Positions 11,094 to 23,045 of a stretch of DNA of 64,000 nucleotides are shown here, one piece after another. Every line of letters begins with the position of its first letter. Position 1 is the stretch's first letter. The notes beneath the pieces were generated by a model. The model made no database searches. It was not told the origin of the DNA and saw only the letters and a program-made list of their open reading frames with translations. The DNA lies in assembly GCA_021234155.1 (NCBI GenBank), contig JAJEKV010000100.1, forward strand, positions 3,076,116 to 3,140,115, in the 5' to 3' direction. The position numbers were made by a program, and so were the translations under genes. The stretch is from Isoetes taiwanensis. Its lineage: Eukaryota; Streptophyta; Lycopodiopsida; Isoetales; Isoetaceae.

Positions 11094-12334
11094 TTAGCGA
11101 GCGCCAGTTGGTAAGCCGTGAGGCGGACCGATGTGGTCTGATTTGTGCCGTGAAGCCGTACTGAACTTGTGGAAGTTGAGGACACTGGTGGTATGACCCC
11201 ATTCTTGGCGGTGATAACACCGAGCTTTAGAAGGATCAAAAAGGAGGACGTTGGTTTGATCCCCGTGGTTGGTCCCGCTGTCGATAGAGTTATGCGGCTG
11301 CACACCGAAGAGGTGGCTGCTGATAGTCACGATTGTTCTTTGAGGTGTGGTTTGCACTTGATAAACCATTTTGTTGCGAACGGTGTGGGATGAGTGCGAG
11401 TGCACTCTTCCGGTAGCATGATTGCACATGTTGCATCGCTTGCAATGAGGCGGGCCATTGGTGGAGTTGCACTCATTGGCCAAATGGCCTTGGTATTTGC
11501 AAATATGGCACCGTTTGACCGCATGGGATTAAGCGTGTTGAGGCCGGACCGTTTGTGGAACCATGACGGGTGGAATGAATGGGAGCTCTTGAAGAGCCAC
11601 GCCGGGAGAAACATTGACAGAGTGATTGACAAGGTCGATAGCTTTGCTCAAAGTTTTTGGACGGTGTATTCATCATGAGTCGAATAGCGGGAGGAAGTCC
11701 TTGGAGAAACCAGACCAAAATCTGGCTCTGTGTAGGGTACTCCTTGAGCTTACTTAGCAGAATGTGAAGTCGATCCGCAAAATCCCGGGCAGACTCCGTG
11801 GGCTCTTGTTGAAGTTCATTGAGTTGCTTGAGATGAAGTTGATCATCATCCGCGTAGTCCAGTAATGAGACGGAAAAGCGATTCGCATTTCGGACCAGTC
11901 TTAGTTCCAATGGCTTTTGTTGGACATGAGCCATTGATGAGGAGAGCTACCCGCAGCGGTGGTGGAAAAAGATGTGGAATTTCGGTTGAGGTTGCGCGTG
12001 ACCATTTAGGACAGCCTAGAGCCTCAAATTCTTCCATGTGGGCCTGAGCACTTTGGTCTAACGGTTTGCCTTTCGTGTTGCCAAAGGTGGGATAAGTCAG
12101 TTTCAGAGTCTGAAAGGTAGATGTGAAAGTGCTGGGCTGGACAGGAACAGTATAGTGAGGATATTGAGGTTGAGGTGGATGTGGCATTGTGCTGACGGAC
12201 CACGATGAAGGGTGACCGCGGTTGAGAAACCGGTAGTTTGAGCATTGGTTTTGAGATCCGTAAGGTTGTAAACAGTGAAGAGCAATGGGAAACGTAGGGA
12301 AAGGATATTTCCCGGGTAGGCGCCAATGAGACAT
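11094..12334 (-). pseudogene. Ty3/gypsy gag, degenerate
   Basis: Segments LKLTYPTFGN (12090), LHLKQLNELQQEPTESARDF and LSKLKEYPTQSQILVWFLQGLP (11850-11700) match the plant gypsy gag core (retrotrans_gag). A Cys/His cluster near 11430-11490 looks like a degraded zinc knuckle (NGPPHCKRCNMCNHATG). Several frame changes separate the pieces. A proline/serine-rich N-terminal region extends to about 12500. Confidence 0.7.
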
Positions 12335-12826
12335 GTGGATAGCCGCCCACCCGGGAGATGATGGTTATGGCGAAGAGGCGTATGGCCCGAAGAATGATGG
12401 ATGTAGGCATGTTCGGGGTGTGAAAATACGGTTGAGAAGGTTGAGCCCGATAAAGGCTCCGATAGTGATGAGGAGACGGGGTTGTGAGCAATGTTTGCAC
12501 GCTTTGGGGCGGGAACCGGGGTGAGGCCCAGACACGAGGGGTGGGTGGCGGATGGTGAGCCCTAGGCCCAGAAGATGGCCTCCCTCTATGTCATAAAGCG
12601 AGCCATACATGTCATGAATCAGTTTCCACGCCATGGCGCTCCAAGCGCCGGGGTCGTTCTGAAAGGAGTTCTTCGGCGACGGAAATTACAGACGGACATG
12701 GCGGCAGAAGAAAGTAGGATAAAATCGGACCCGGCGGTGGCGCAGTGTTTGGGTTGCAGGTTGGAACTCTGGAAGACAGCCCTGCAGCGAGGACCCGTGG
12801 ATCTAACGGGAGAGTCCTGGGGACTA

Positions 12827-13281
12827 TGTCACGCCGATTTGCTGAAAAGAGAAGAAAAAGAAGAAACGGAACAAATGAGAGAAAGATGATAAGCTTCCTT
12901 GATATCAATGATGAAAATACATGAGCTCTCTAATAGAGAGAAAATCAAGGAGACAAGACTCAAAACTCATCTAAAAACTTATGTGCTAACTCTACTCATA
13001 TATATAGTACAATGGCCTTGGGCCCAATATAGACACTCGACCGATCTCGGGTGCGACTCACAAAGGAGGCCCTGATTTTGGAATGTTGGCGGTGCCTCTT
13101 GAAGTGCCTAGAATCACGCCGACGCTGACGCTGGCGGGCCGTCCCCACTTGTCCGAGCGGGCGCCTCTTGTTGACGACCAAAGGCTTTGATCATGCGTGG
13201 GTCTCACGCTTGGTCTTCATGGAGCCTTGGATGTCCCCGTGGTTGTTGATCGAGGATCCTTGAGCTTGACCTCGTCTGTCA
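12827..13281 (-). repeat. Candidate 5' LTR of the gypsy element at 6.8-13.3 kb
   Basis: Plus-strand ends TGTCAC at 12827 and CTGTCA at 13281 fit LTR TG...CA termini. On the minus strand a TATA box (ACTATATATATGAG, about 13012-13000) lies some 180 bp before the inner border, as expected for U3-R-U5. No canonical Met-tRNA primer site is visible next to it and no second LTR was found, so the borders are tentative. Confidence 0.35.
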
Positions 13282-13287
13282 GATGCC

Positions 13288-13858
13288 ATGAATAGTCCAT
13301 GCCGGGGGAGGCACGCCTGGACTAACAAGATTCAACTCTCTCTCGGTCACCACAAATGGTCTCTGGTGTATGGTCAAGTACCATATACGGCCACAACCCA
13401 CAAGTTTACAACTATTGCCAAAACTTATGAGGCTTTTGTTAAGTTTTTTGGAGAATATTTTATGGTTACTCTGTTAAGAACACACACATCAACAAGCACT
13501 TCTTTCATACTGCCATTGCGGCTATTCATTTCACCAGCTTTGTCGATTGGCCACAAATTCTGTTCCAACGTCTTCTAGAAGAAGTCGACCGCATTCGCCA
13601 AGCTCCCGGCTCGGGCCCTGATTTGGCTATGGGTGCACATTTTCAGACTATTATTCAGCAATGCCTTCCAGAGCCTAGTAAGATCTCCACTCGGCAATTG
13701 GATGTCACCTCCCATGCTTTCAGTCGGACATATTCTGTCATTTATCATGTCCGAGAACTTCGCTTTAAACCTCTCCCTCATCCCGGACCTCTCGACCCCA
13801 TGATGCTCACACTGAAGACCACAATTAGCATAGTCCATGTCTCCATCCTGCCGCTTTG
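13288..13858 (+). pseudogene. Unrecognised plus-strand coding remnant
   Basis: Two frames joined near 13490, in an ACACACA run, give a continuous hydrophilic protein of about 190 residues: WSLVYGQVPYTATTHKF, IAKTYEAFVKFFGEYF, then INKHFFHTAIAAIHF, VDWPQILFQRLLEEVDRI and VIYHVRELRFKPLPHPGP. Amino-acid use looks genuine. It may be a gag-like or transposon-encoded domain, but I cannot assign it. The LINE at 13950 interrupts the region just downstream. Confidence 0.4.
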
Positions 13859-13949
13859 AGGCCTTCTGGCCCTAAAACCGTTCAGCTTTTCTATCCATGC
13901 CCTCAATTCTGTCGCCCTTCTTCGAGGAAGAACACAAAAATCCAAATAG

Positions 13950-15060
13950 TTTTTTTTTTTTTTGAAGGACTTGAGCCTTTATTATCCAGAGAAAGTTACA
14001 GAGTACAATGGGGACTAATAACTCAGTGGAGAGAATGTCCACCAGAGCAAAACCACCCCACTCAAATACAACGTCTAAACAATATGAAGAGTAAGCAAAA
14101 ACTCATAAGTAAGTATGAATCTGAAGATAATGCTCCCAAATACGGCTCTTCACCTCATTAGCAATTGATGAGCACCTGAATGCTTTGACAATTCGTTGTT
14201 GGGCATCAAGAAGGATCTGTGCATCTGAACAAGCAAGACCTTTGAATATGCGAAGATTCCTTCTTTTCCAAATGGACCAAATGATCCATGCAGAAGCCAA
14301 ATGAAATGCCCTTTTTGCCAAATTGTCCCAACTACTTGGATAGACTGCTAATAACACCTGTTGGCTATTCAAATTGCAACGAAAGAGGCCTTGAAGCCAC
14401 AGCCAAGCATGTCTGACATGTCTACATAGGAAGAAGTAATGCTCAATTGTCTCGTCCCTTTGTGCACATAAGGGACAAAGTGCAGATATCTCTGGACGAA
14501 ATCTTTGCACCAGAATATTAACGCGCAGACAACGATGAATGACTTTGGGATGGAGTAGTTTATCCCATACCCATTTCCATACTGCTTTCTGCCGATCCCT
14601 AGGAATGACCAAAGGCCACTTGGACGAAGGAGGCAAGACGTCCGCAACAAGCAAGACGTTGTACATGGAATTCACCAACTTATCAGCTTTGACACGCTCA
14701 TGAACTACCCAAGGCTGGGGGTCATCCACTTGTGCTACTGGAGGAAGAATTGAAGACACCTTCTGCCAAATAGCTCGATCCCACCTTAAAAGGAGGAACT
14801 TAGCTCTAAACTCTTCCCATATCAGCAACTGCCTTTGATTATTATACCAATCAGATATGGTATACACACCTGCTGCTCTCCATTGACGCTGCGTCAATGG
14901 GTGAACTGAAGATACCAAGGGACCACCGTCCAATGGAATCCACCAACAACTTGCAGCAGTGCTAGTGTGCGCAAGATGGTGAAAATGAAACAGAGATTGT
15001 TACAGTCTCCCATGCAACTAGCAATCCTCTAAGAAATGGGGACGCATTAGAATATGCGGT
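13950..15060 (-). mobile_element. 5'-truncated L1-type LINE, 3' end with poly(A)
   Basis: The minus-strand copy ends in a 14-base poly(A), seen as poly(T) at 13950-13963. Just before it is GTCCTTC, preceded by GATAATAAAGG, a likely polyadenylation context. Coding sequence continues rightwards to about 15060, where homology stops, a typical 5' truncation. The same terminal GTCCTTCAAAA occurs on the ORF1-only element at 43-46 kb. I could not match a target duplication. Confidence 0.8.
14103..15050 (-). CDS. LINE ORF2 C-terminus with zf-RVT domain (5'-truncated)
   Basis: An open frame of at least 276 residues, extendable upstream to about 15050 without a stop, shows the plant LINE ORF2 C-terminal zinc-binding domain (zf-RVT): WKWVWDKLLHPKV, HRCLRVN, ISALCPLCAQRDETIEHYFF with the C-x2-C...H...C pattern, then WLWLQGLF and ASAWIIWSIWKRRNLRIFKG. 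In this family the domain follows RT and is thought to aid template binding. RT itself is absent. The frame is remarkably intact for a dead copy. Confidence 0.85.
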
Positions 15061-15830
15061 CAGTGGATAGTTTGAAGCCTTCTGGTGTGACATTGAGTGC
15101 TTAGGCTTCATTTTTCGTTTGCTTATTACCTCCCATTTAACAAAACCACTCTGTCATGGGGCCAGCAGCGAGATTTTCATTTTATTTTCATCATTGGGTT
15201 TGACATCGTCTTTCTTGGCTCTTGAGAGTTTACTCCATGGGTTCTACTTGAATATTTATAATTCTCTTTTTCTAGGATCGGTCTATACTCTCACAATTAA
15301 TTTTCTTTGTTCTTATATTCGTGATTTCAGGACATTGAGTTACCTACTTTCAAATTGTTTCTAAATACTTGTAGCAACAAATTTTTGCCTCCTAAGCCAT
15401 GTTTAGCTTGCTTTATCAAGTTTTTTGGCTTTCAATTAAGCAGTTTTTAGCATGATTTAGGATCAGATGTCAATTCTACAACTATATTTATCAAATAATT
15501 TTCCGTTGGTTTTGCAAACTTTAAGTGCATAGGTAGCTTTGCAGATGTCGTCTCTACAACCACATTTATCAGACAATTTCCTAGATTTGGTTTTGTAGCA
15601 TTGAGTTCTGGGGGATGCACTTAGTTATAAGGGGGTATGGACATCTGCGTTCGAAGGGTGGCCAAAAACATTCCTAGTATATCGATCTCTAGAAGCTAAT
15701 TTAACCCCTAAAGTATGTACTTGGCCCCAGATAATAGTGAAATGAAATGGTAAAAAAAAAAACCCATTTATTGCATGTACATGTCCCATACTGCAAACAA
15801 TACTGAATCCCTCGGGCATTAAGTGCTTAG

Positions 15831-15890
15831 AATAGAATAGAATAGAATAGAATAGAATAGAATAGAATAGAATAGAATAGAATAGAATAG
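15831..15890 (+). repeat. (AATAG)12 microsatellite, tail of a minus-strand LINE
   Basis: Twelve perfect AATAG units. On the minus strand this is (CTATT)n, the same tail that ends the plus-strand LINE fragment at 60692-60713. Both are preceded by near-identical sequence (CGTCCACGAAGACCAAT), so the satellite is a retroposon tail rather than a random microsatellite. Confidence 0.85.
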
Positions 15891-16020
15891 GTTTTTAGCG
15901 TCCACGAAGACCAATTGGCCTATGGGACCTAAACAAAAAAAGAGAGCAGCAAGCATATTACTGACAGGATTAAAAAACCCCCGCCCCAAAGGGTTTTCGA
16001 GGGAAAAACCTTAGCAGTAA
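15831..16020 (-). mobile_element. LINE 3'-terminal fragment with (CTATT)n tail
   Basis: Bases 15891-16020 are homologous, in reverse orientation, to 60590-60692: shared CGTCCACGAAGACCAAT, TGGGACC, CAGGATTAAAA and GGTTTTCGAGGGAAAA. The element's coding end can be followed in both copies (FFPRKPFGAGVFNP here, GFPLKTFRASFNP at 60.6 kb). The 5' limit is uncertain. Confidence 0.65.
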
Positions 16021-16344
16021 TAAGCATGTTGGCACACTGTACAATTGCATAGGACAGTTCAATGCCGTCCCGCAGGACACAAACGAGCACGTGCATCCAT
16101 AACCTCCTGGAGGTACGACCCCAACAAACCCAGCGGCGTAGTCAATAAGCGATGCAACGGCTGGCGGGCCACTAATGTCGAACATATCGCTCTCGGATAT
16201 GGGCAAATGCTGGGCAGATCTGGAGGGCATGACATTCATCCTCAATCGCGCCCTGGTGGCAACACTGGCAAAGCCTTTGCTCTCGTGCTTCCCGGGCCCA
16301 ACGCCCTGTTTCAATGCGGAGGCGATAGCATCGATCCGAGCCAT
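15970..16344 (-). CDS. Unrecognised 124-residue ORF
   Basis: The ORF starts MARIDAIASALKQGVGPGKH and contains a Cys-rich part (PPGGYGCTCSFVSCGTALNC). Its last 17 residues overlap the LINE 3' region. Its ATG lies inside the 128-bp segment repeated at 22826. It may be a LINE-derived frame or a chance ORF in GC-rich DNA. No function can be assigned. Confidence 0.3.
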   Translation of the reverse strand: MARIDAIASALKQGVGPGKHESKGFASVATRARLRMNVMPSRSAQHLPISESDMFDISGPPAVASLIDYAAGFVGVVPPGGYGCTCSFVSCGTALNCPMQLYSVPTCLLLLRFFPRKPFGAGVF

Positions 16345-16452
16345 CGGATCGCCATTCTGGGAAAGGACGAGCTGCTATATAAGGCTATTTCCTCTTTCGC
16401 ACCGGTTATCGGCGTCTTCTCACAGCAGCTCTTCTTCTATTCTCGTTGCTTC
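16325..16452 (+). promoter_or_regulatory. TATA-containing 128-bp repeat, copy 1
   Basis: This segment, from ATAGCATCGATCC to CTCGTTGCTTC, is identical over 128 bp to 22826-22953. It holds GCTATATAAGGC, a good TATA box, about 30 bp before a pyrimidine-rich stretch typical of plant leaders. It looks like a core promoter duplicated about 6.5 kb apart, either LTR-like parts of a non-autonomous element or a copied host promoter. Confidence 0.55.
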
Positions 16453-19400
16453 TCCTCTTTCCTTGCCATTGCTTCTCCTGTCCAGCTCTTCTTCTCCTTT
16501 CCTTGCCATTGCTTCTCCTGTCCAGGATGCCGTTGTCCCAAATGTTTTTCCCACTGGATCTCTTGTCCAGCTTCACTACCGGATCTCTTCTCAACATCAT
16601 CGTCCAGCAATCTTCATGCTTCACTACCGGATCTCTTCTCAACATCGTCGCCCAGCAATCTTCATGGCAAGTCTTTTTGTGGTTCGTTTTTTGGCAGGTG
16701 CGCCTCTCTAAACTGTGATTTTTGCGGTGTGATTCTTTCGGTATTATGAATTGAGCTATTGTCTCTGGATTTCTGCATTTTCTACTCTAATTCTTGTCTT
16801 TCCTATGCTATCTGTGATGATCTCGCTGCTTGCATGTACTCATGTCCTCTACAGCATCGGCATGCATGGTTAGGTAGGGCACCATCTTGCGGAAAGCATA
16901 TGCATGCGATGGCACTGTACAGCATTCAGGAGCCGGATTAAATTCCTCTTTCCATTATGCGGGGTTGGGTGATACTTGTTTATGATTGGATTGGATTCGG
17001 TCTGTTTTCAGATTCTAGCTTATCATTCTTCTCTTTTAATGTCGCATTTTCCTTTTACTTGATGGTTTGATCTCTTCGTTGTGAACACCGCTGTGATTCG
17101 GGTCTGCTCCAAACGACCCTTCTACCCATCCACAGATTGTTTCTCCACCGGTTATTTTCACAGATTCAGTATCCACAGGTTATTTTATCCACAGATTATT
17201 TTCGCCTCTTCCTGCGGCAATGGACTCCTCATCACATCTAGGTATGCTCACGGCATGGCATCCATATTCCTCCAGGTATGGCATCCGGTTTAATCAGGCA
17301 TTTTCCTGCCATCTCGCTGCCCATCACGATTGTGCAGGTCCACCATTTTGTTTTCTTCTAGCTTGGAGACCTTTTGGATTTCCATGGATTCCCTTAGACA
17401 CTTTTCCTACCTATCCGATCTCAGCCTTCCATTGCTCTTTTTTGCCGATTCTTGTCCTTCTGTCTCTGCCTGTGCATGCCCATCATCGATCTTATCCATC
17501 ACCGGCTTCCTCTTTTTTGCCTTCCGGCCTGCCTCACCGTGCGGATCCCCCCCCCTCCTACCTCCGTAGGCTGCAGGCGCCCGCTTCACCATCGATCCGG
17601 CTTCATCTTTTCTGCCTTCCGGTCTGCCTCCTGGAACAAACCGTCGCCTCTCTCTTGTTGGAACCCCCTGCCTATATGGCAGGGCCATGTGGCAGCAGGG
17701 CCATCCTGCCGGAATAGATCCGGTGCCCAGGTCGCACCCCCGCCGGCGTCCACACTCCCGTGGGAGCAGATAGGTGGCATCCCCGATTTAAGGGGTGCTC
17801 ACCTTTTACATCTCCATGGTTTTATGGTTTTATGAACCATTGCATAATTTGCTACCATTGCCTTGTTAATTCTTTGGCGGGTATCGATCTTAACCCATAC
17901 AATTATTTCCAACCCAAGTAACCCCGCCACGTTCTACCTTAGTTTTTCGGGGTTGCTTCTGCGCCAACATCTACCTGGAACCCGGTTATTGGTTGTCGCA
18001 TTCTCCATTGATGGTCGGGTCTTGCCTTATTCTACCCGGCTTATCCTTGCCCACAGAGGATGTAGTGGTCATAATTTTTCTTTACAGGGCGCTCTCGATC
18101 CTTGTCACATCCATTCAGGTGGACCACTCCCTCCTGCATGCTCCATATCGATCTTGCTACATGGCTCGTGTTCCAAGTATTCTATATGTTGGGGGTTTTT
18201 TGCTGGGGTCAGGTAGATGGTTGTTGTTGTTCACACATTTACTATGGTAAGTCCCTTTGTAGCATTCTTTTACAACTATTGATTTTTAATGGTTGTTCTT
18301 ATAAGTGATACCAGGGGTTCTCTTCTTGTTTTCACAACACCATCAATTTAATTGCCTTATCATTTATGCGTCTAGAGCTGCGTTGACATTGCTGGGAGTA
18401 ATGGGACCTACTTTTGGAGGTTCTTGTCTTAGAATGAGATCAATTGCAACATTTTTTGCATCATATGGTGCCTACTCCATTTTGCCTCGACATGCATCTT
18501 TTCTATATGTTCAATGATTTTTATTGGTTTGGCTTTTCTTGCCTACGGATATGCCATATGTTTGGTGTTTTTCTAACTTTCTTCTAGCGGAGATGTTCAC
18601 GTGACAAACCTGCCTCCTGGCTCTAGGTTGATGGACCGATATTTCTGCCACCTTTTCATCATGTGGTGGCCCACTCGATTTTATCTAGCTACATGAACGT
18701 GGGTATTTTCCATTTTTGATAGAGGGATAAGTGATGGTCATATGTGTAGCTTGGAGTTTATCTGGTGTCTGGGCATTCGTGGTTGGAGTGTTTTCGGTCA
18801 GTTGGATTTGAATCTTTTTCGGATGCTAGGGACGCAGTTTCTAACATATGGTGTGCCTTCGCATGATTCCACCTTGATCATTGGTGTGTTTCTTCCTGAG
18901 GGCATTTTGAACGTGTATTTTATTTTGAAACATAAGGGGTGAATATGTGTTATGACTTGCATTCATTTTATGGTGGTTCCCATGTAGTTATATGTGGCAT
19001 TCTTTTCTGTGTTTAGGATTTCCCCATGGTGGTTTGGGTTTTATCTTTTGCACTTGTGTTTGTATCTTATGTGTGATGCACTACACTTGGCTCAGGTGGT
19101 ATACGTTATTCGGGTGGTATTATCTTCTACATTCTAGGTTTCCCATAGTTGTTGGGGTTTATTTTTTTGCACTTGTGGTTTATCTTGTTTTTTGATGCAC
19201 CGCACTCTTCAACAGTTGTCTGGGTTATTCCGGTTGATTTTCTTGTTTATGCTCTGGCCCGCATTTTTATTTTAGTTTCTTTCTGTGGCCTATGCGTTGT
19301 TTCCTCGGGCTGTGCTGTTGTTTTTCTATTTTATATGCTGCATTCTCATGGTTTCATTCTTTTGATTGCCCGAGATTTATTCACCACGTTTGCCAGGTTG

Positions 19401-19682
19401 CACTTTGTCTTTTTATGTCTGTTGCCAGTTGTTTACATATTGTTACCTGACTTGTGTATGCCATCTTAGTTATTTTCAATATTGCTACATGGCTTGTGTT
19501 TCGAATATTCCATATGTTTGGGGATTATAGCATTGTTCATGTTGTTCTTAAGGCGATCGTGTTTTACAATTTTTCTAGCCTTTGGGCTCTTGTCTATGGT
19601 TTTTTCTTGTTGATTTGTTCATTGGCTTGCATTCCTCTTTTCTCGTATTTATCCTTGGGCTTAAAACATAACTTTATTGTCT

Positions 19683-19990
19683 TTTTCTTCCACCTGCTGG
19701 GCGATGCTTTTCTCCATCTCCCGGGTATCCTTATGCATTGTGCTACCCCTGCACATCATATTTGATATTTAGCTATATTTGCACACAATTTTCTGTTTAT
19801 CATGTTTTTTCTTCCACCCGCTGGGTGATGCTTTTCTCCATCCCCCGGGTATCCTTAGGCATTGTGCTACCCCTGCACATCATATTTGATATTTAGCTAT
19901 ATTTGCACACAATTTTCTGTTTGTCATGGTTTTTTCTTCCACCCGCTGGGTGATGCTTTTCTCCACCCCCTGGGTGATGCTGTCCTCTCT
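19683..19990 (+). repeat. Tandem repeat, ~122-bp unit, about 2.5 copies
   Basis: Units begin at about 19683, 19806 and 19930 with TTTTTCTTCCACC. They share CTGGGYGATGCTTTTCTCCA, CCGGGTATCCTTA and TTTGATATTTAGCTATATTTG. Each carries the CACC-loop-GGTG hairpin, or a variant, found again at 22.4-22.7 kb. Confidence 0.8.
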
Positions 19991-20305
19991 TTTTTCCGGA
20001 ATCGTTTCTAATCCCTCACCTCCTTTTGAGTGCTTGTCGTTTTGCAGTTTGCCGCTTCGCTATTATGCACGTTCTTGTTCTCCTTAAATCGCTCATGGGT
20101 GCCTTCTACATGTTCCATTTCTTCTCGCGCTGGGTCGTTGGCGCTCCTTTTCGTCTCATCCTCGCTATGTGCTTCGTGCCCGACTCGACCCCTGGAGTTT
20201 TTCGTGGCGGCTGGGCTTATAGTTTATGCAGTTCGCCTCATTTTATTGTTGCGCTCCATTCGCTACGTGCTTCGTGACTCAACTCAACGCTTGGAGGTTT
20301 CGCGG

Positions 20306-20437
<132 letters not shown>

Positions 20438-21779
20438 TCTCTCTCTGGAGCTTTTTTTTGCGACTTTTTTTGTTCCATTCAAGTATTTTGTGACATGTTT
20501 TTCCTTTGTGGCTAAATTTCTTATATGTATATTCTATATTTGGTTTGGTCCGATACTGGGTTGGCATGATATATTTTCTATTCTTGAACATGGGTGACGG
20601 GTGATATTGTTCGGTGTACCAATTTTATGGATTTGGGAGCTTCTTTGTTTTCGTTAGCTCCACTTTGTCATGTTCGCAGATGATGGGATTTTTTTAGATG
20701 CATAGCTTTGCTCCCTATATATGATATTACATACTCATTGTGTAAGTTTCGAGACGTTGCTTTATTAGACATGGTTGACTTTTCATGTTCTTTTAGCCCC
20801 TAGTTTTTATCATTCTTCCCCGTTTCCTCTGTTTTTTTGCTCGATATGCAGGGCCCATATGTTGAGGTTCGTACTCACGGTTCCTGGCGGACCTCGTCCT
20901 CTCGCGCTCACTACGTGGTGTGCGACTCTACTCAACATCTCCATGTTTCTCGTTCGATCTTTATGTCTATGCATTTTTGCATTCCTATGCGTAAGTTTTT
21001 CCTCTTTGCCTTATTATCTCGGTTACTTGTTATTCTTCCTTCTTGTTTATCGTTATTGTTTATTCTTTTTGGGGATCCACGATGAAGGGTTCCTTTGTTG
21101 ACTTATCTCCCTCTAGATATTGGCCACAGGTTCGGAAGGGATAATAGCCACATTTTTGGACTCCGGTCCGTAGCCCCATTCACGGACTTCGGTCCGACAT
21201 TTGTATTCAAATCAGTCACCTATGCCGGGCCCTTCCTTCGATTCATCATCGTGGCGGCGTCCTTTTCTTTTCATTGTTTTTGTTCTCTAATGTTCCTCCC
21301 TTTTGGTCATTGGTGATCTGCGAGTCCATAGCGGGCGTTTTCGGCTCTTCTTCTTCAACTTTTTTTTCTCCACGGCTCATTTCGGCTTTCTTTGGTTCTC
21401 ATCGTCAACGCAAAGCTTCCCTCGCGCTTGAACCAGACTCTTCGGACCCTGGTTCCCTTTCTCCCCCTGCCACTCCAAACGAGACCCACTTGCCCGTGCT
21501 CATATGATTTCTTTAGCTCGCTTGCCTTCATTCGCATGCCTGGCCCGTCACTATCCTTCAGCGCCTCCGGCGGCCCTCTTTTTCGCCCCTCTCCTTTCTC
21601 TCTACATCCTTTATCCTATCCGATTGCTTGGGTGGTGGTGGCGCTCCTCTTCTTCTCCTCCCGCTATGTGCTTTGCGACCCAACTCCACACCTGGCGGTT
21701 CTAGTTGTCTATTAGGGGTTTTTTCACTTGTAGCGGATCTTTTTCTATTTGGTATGCTCATTACATATCTTTGGCATAT

Positions 21780-22140
21780 TTGCTATTTGGCTTTATCTAG
21801 ATAGGATGCATATTGCATTTGGCACTGCATTGAGATTTTCCGACATGGGTTTATATTGGATTATTTTTCATTTTTATGCTTCTCTTTATTTAGATATGGG
21901 GTGTCCTACGTTGTTGTCCACAAGGTATTGTAGTGGGCACATTCTAATTTGTGCATGGTGTTGCTATTTAACTTTATCTGGATATGATGTATATTGCGTT
22001 TGGCACCACATTGAGATTTTGCGACATGGGTTTCTATTGGATCATTTTTTCCTTTTTATGCTTCTCTTTATCTAGACATGGCGTGTATTACGTTGTTATA
22101 TACAAGCTGTTATATTGGGCACATTTTGATGGCCACTTTT
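21780..22140 (+). repeat. Direct tandem duplication, ~185-bp unit
   Basis: Two diverged copies share TTGCTATTTGGCTTTATCT / TTGCTATTTAACTTTATCT, TGGCACYRCATTGAGATTTT, GACATGGGTTT and TTTATGCTTCTCTTTAT. No coding potential. Confidence 0.75.
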
Positions 22141-22379
22141 AGTTTGTTTCGTGTTCTTGATGTTCTTTTTTATGGTTTTACATTGATGCTTATCTTTCCC
22201 TAGATGTCGCGTTGATGCTTATCTTTTTCTAGATGTCGCGTTTTTTTATGGACCGTTTTTTGTTGGGTGGTGCTGTTTATTTCCACCGTGATGGTGACAT
22301 TCATGTCTATTTATCATCTTTAGTGATGTTGTAAATCACATTGTCTAGCATTATTTTGCAATGCATATTTCTTTTTACA

Positions 22380-22680
22380 TGATTGTTATCCCCCGTTGGG
22401 TGACGCTTTTTTCCACCATGGTGGTGATGCTATTTCCACCTGCGGGTGATGCTGTTTATTTCTACCTCCAGGGTGACGCATATTTCTTTTTACGTAATTG
22501 TTTTCCACCCGTTGGGTGATGCATAATTGTTTTCCACCCGTTGGGTGATGCTATCTCCACCTGCGGGTGATGTTGTTTATTTCCACCTCGAGGGTGACGC
22601 ATATTTCTTTCTACGTAATTGTTTTCCACCCGTTGGGTGCTGCTGTCCTCCACCCTATTGGGGTGATGCTCTCTTTTTCT
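22380..22680 (+). repeat. Minisatellite of CACC-loop-GGTG hairpins
   Basis: About ten short units, each a CACC and GGTG arm separated by a variable loop and usually followed by ATGCT or ACGC: CACCCGTTGGGTG, CACCTGCGGGTG, CACCTCGAGGGTG, CACCATGGTGGTG, CACCCTATTGGGGTG. The arms are kept while loops change. Spacers include GCATATTTCTTTYTACGTAA. Confidence 0.7.
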
Positions 22681-22692
22681 GCTACATGTTGA

Positions 22693-23045
22693 ATTTTCTC
22701 TAACCATTCACGGGTGTTTTTTCGAGTTCTTTGTGTTGCTTGCAGGTTTTACGCCCTCGGCTTATAGTTAAGGAAGTTCTTTGGTAGTCGGCCGGTTTTG
22801 TGTCTCTTGCGAGTCCTTTCCCAGAATAGCATCGATCCGAGCCATCGGATCGCCATTCTGGGAAAGGACGAGCTGCTATATAAGGCTATTTCCTCTTTCG
22901 CACCGGTTATCGGCGTCTTCTCACAGCAGCTCTTCTTCTATTCTCGTTGCTTCCCTCCCTTCCCGCCCTGCTGCGTGAGGGCATGAGTTTGCTTTTCTCT
23001 AACCATTCACGGGTATTTTTTGGGGGTTTTTGTGTTGCTTGCAGG
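22693..23045 (+). repeat. Direct repeat pair flanking the second TATA segment
   Basis: TTCTCTAACCATTCACGGGT, continuing to TTGTGTTGCTTGCAGG, occurs at about 22693 and again at about 22993. A further 39-bp block starting GGCCGGTTTTGTGTCTCTTG occurs at 22790 and 23351. The region has been rebuilt by short segmental duplication. Confidence 0.7.
22826..22953 (+). promoter_or_regulatory. TATA-containing 128-bp repeat, copy 2, with long stem
   Basis: Identical to 16325-16452. Here the upstream flank GTCCTTTCCCAGAAT (22813-22827) is the exact reverse complement of ATTCTGGGAAAGGAC about 27 bp downstream, giving a 15-bp stem immediately before the TATA box. The first copy lacks the left arm of this stem. 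Confidence 0.6.

Larger units (their letters stand above)
6830..13281 (-). mobile_element. Decayed Ty3/gypsy LTR retrotransposon
   Basis: From right to left on the minus strand lie a candidate 5' LTR (12827-13281), gag (about 12334-11100), protease (10390-9980), RT/RNase H (9500-8180) and integrase (7900-6860), the Ty3/gypsy order. Every domain is broken by frameshifts and stops. No left-hand LTR similar to the right one is visible; the element seems cut near 6830. Confidence 0.8.

Noticed and set aside
16045-17835. Several plus-strand ORFs of 90-234 residues rich in Ser, Phe, Leu and Cys
   Set aside because: They follow the pyrimidine-rich composition, overlap in all three frames and show no domain.
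22380-22680. CRISPR-like array (short repeats with spacers)
   Set aside because: Repeats are imperfect hairpins with irregular spacing and repetitive spacers in a plant genome; no cas genes.
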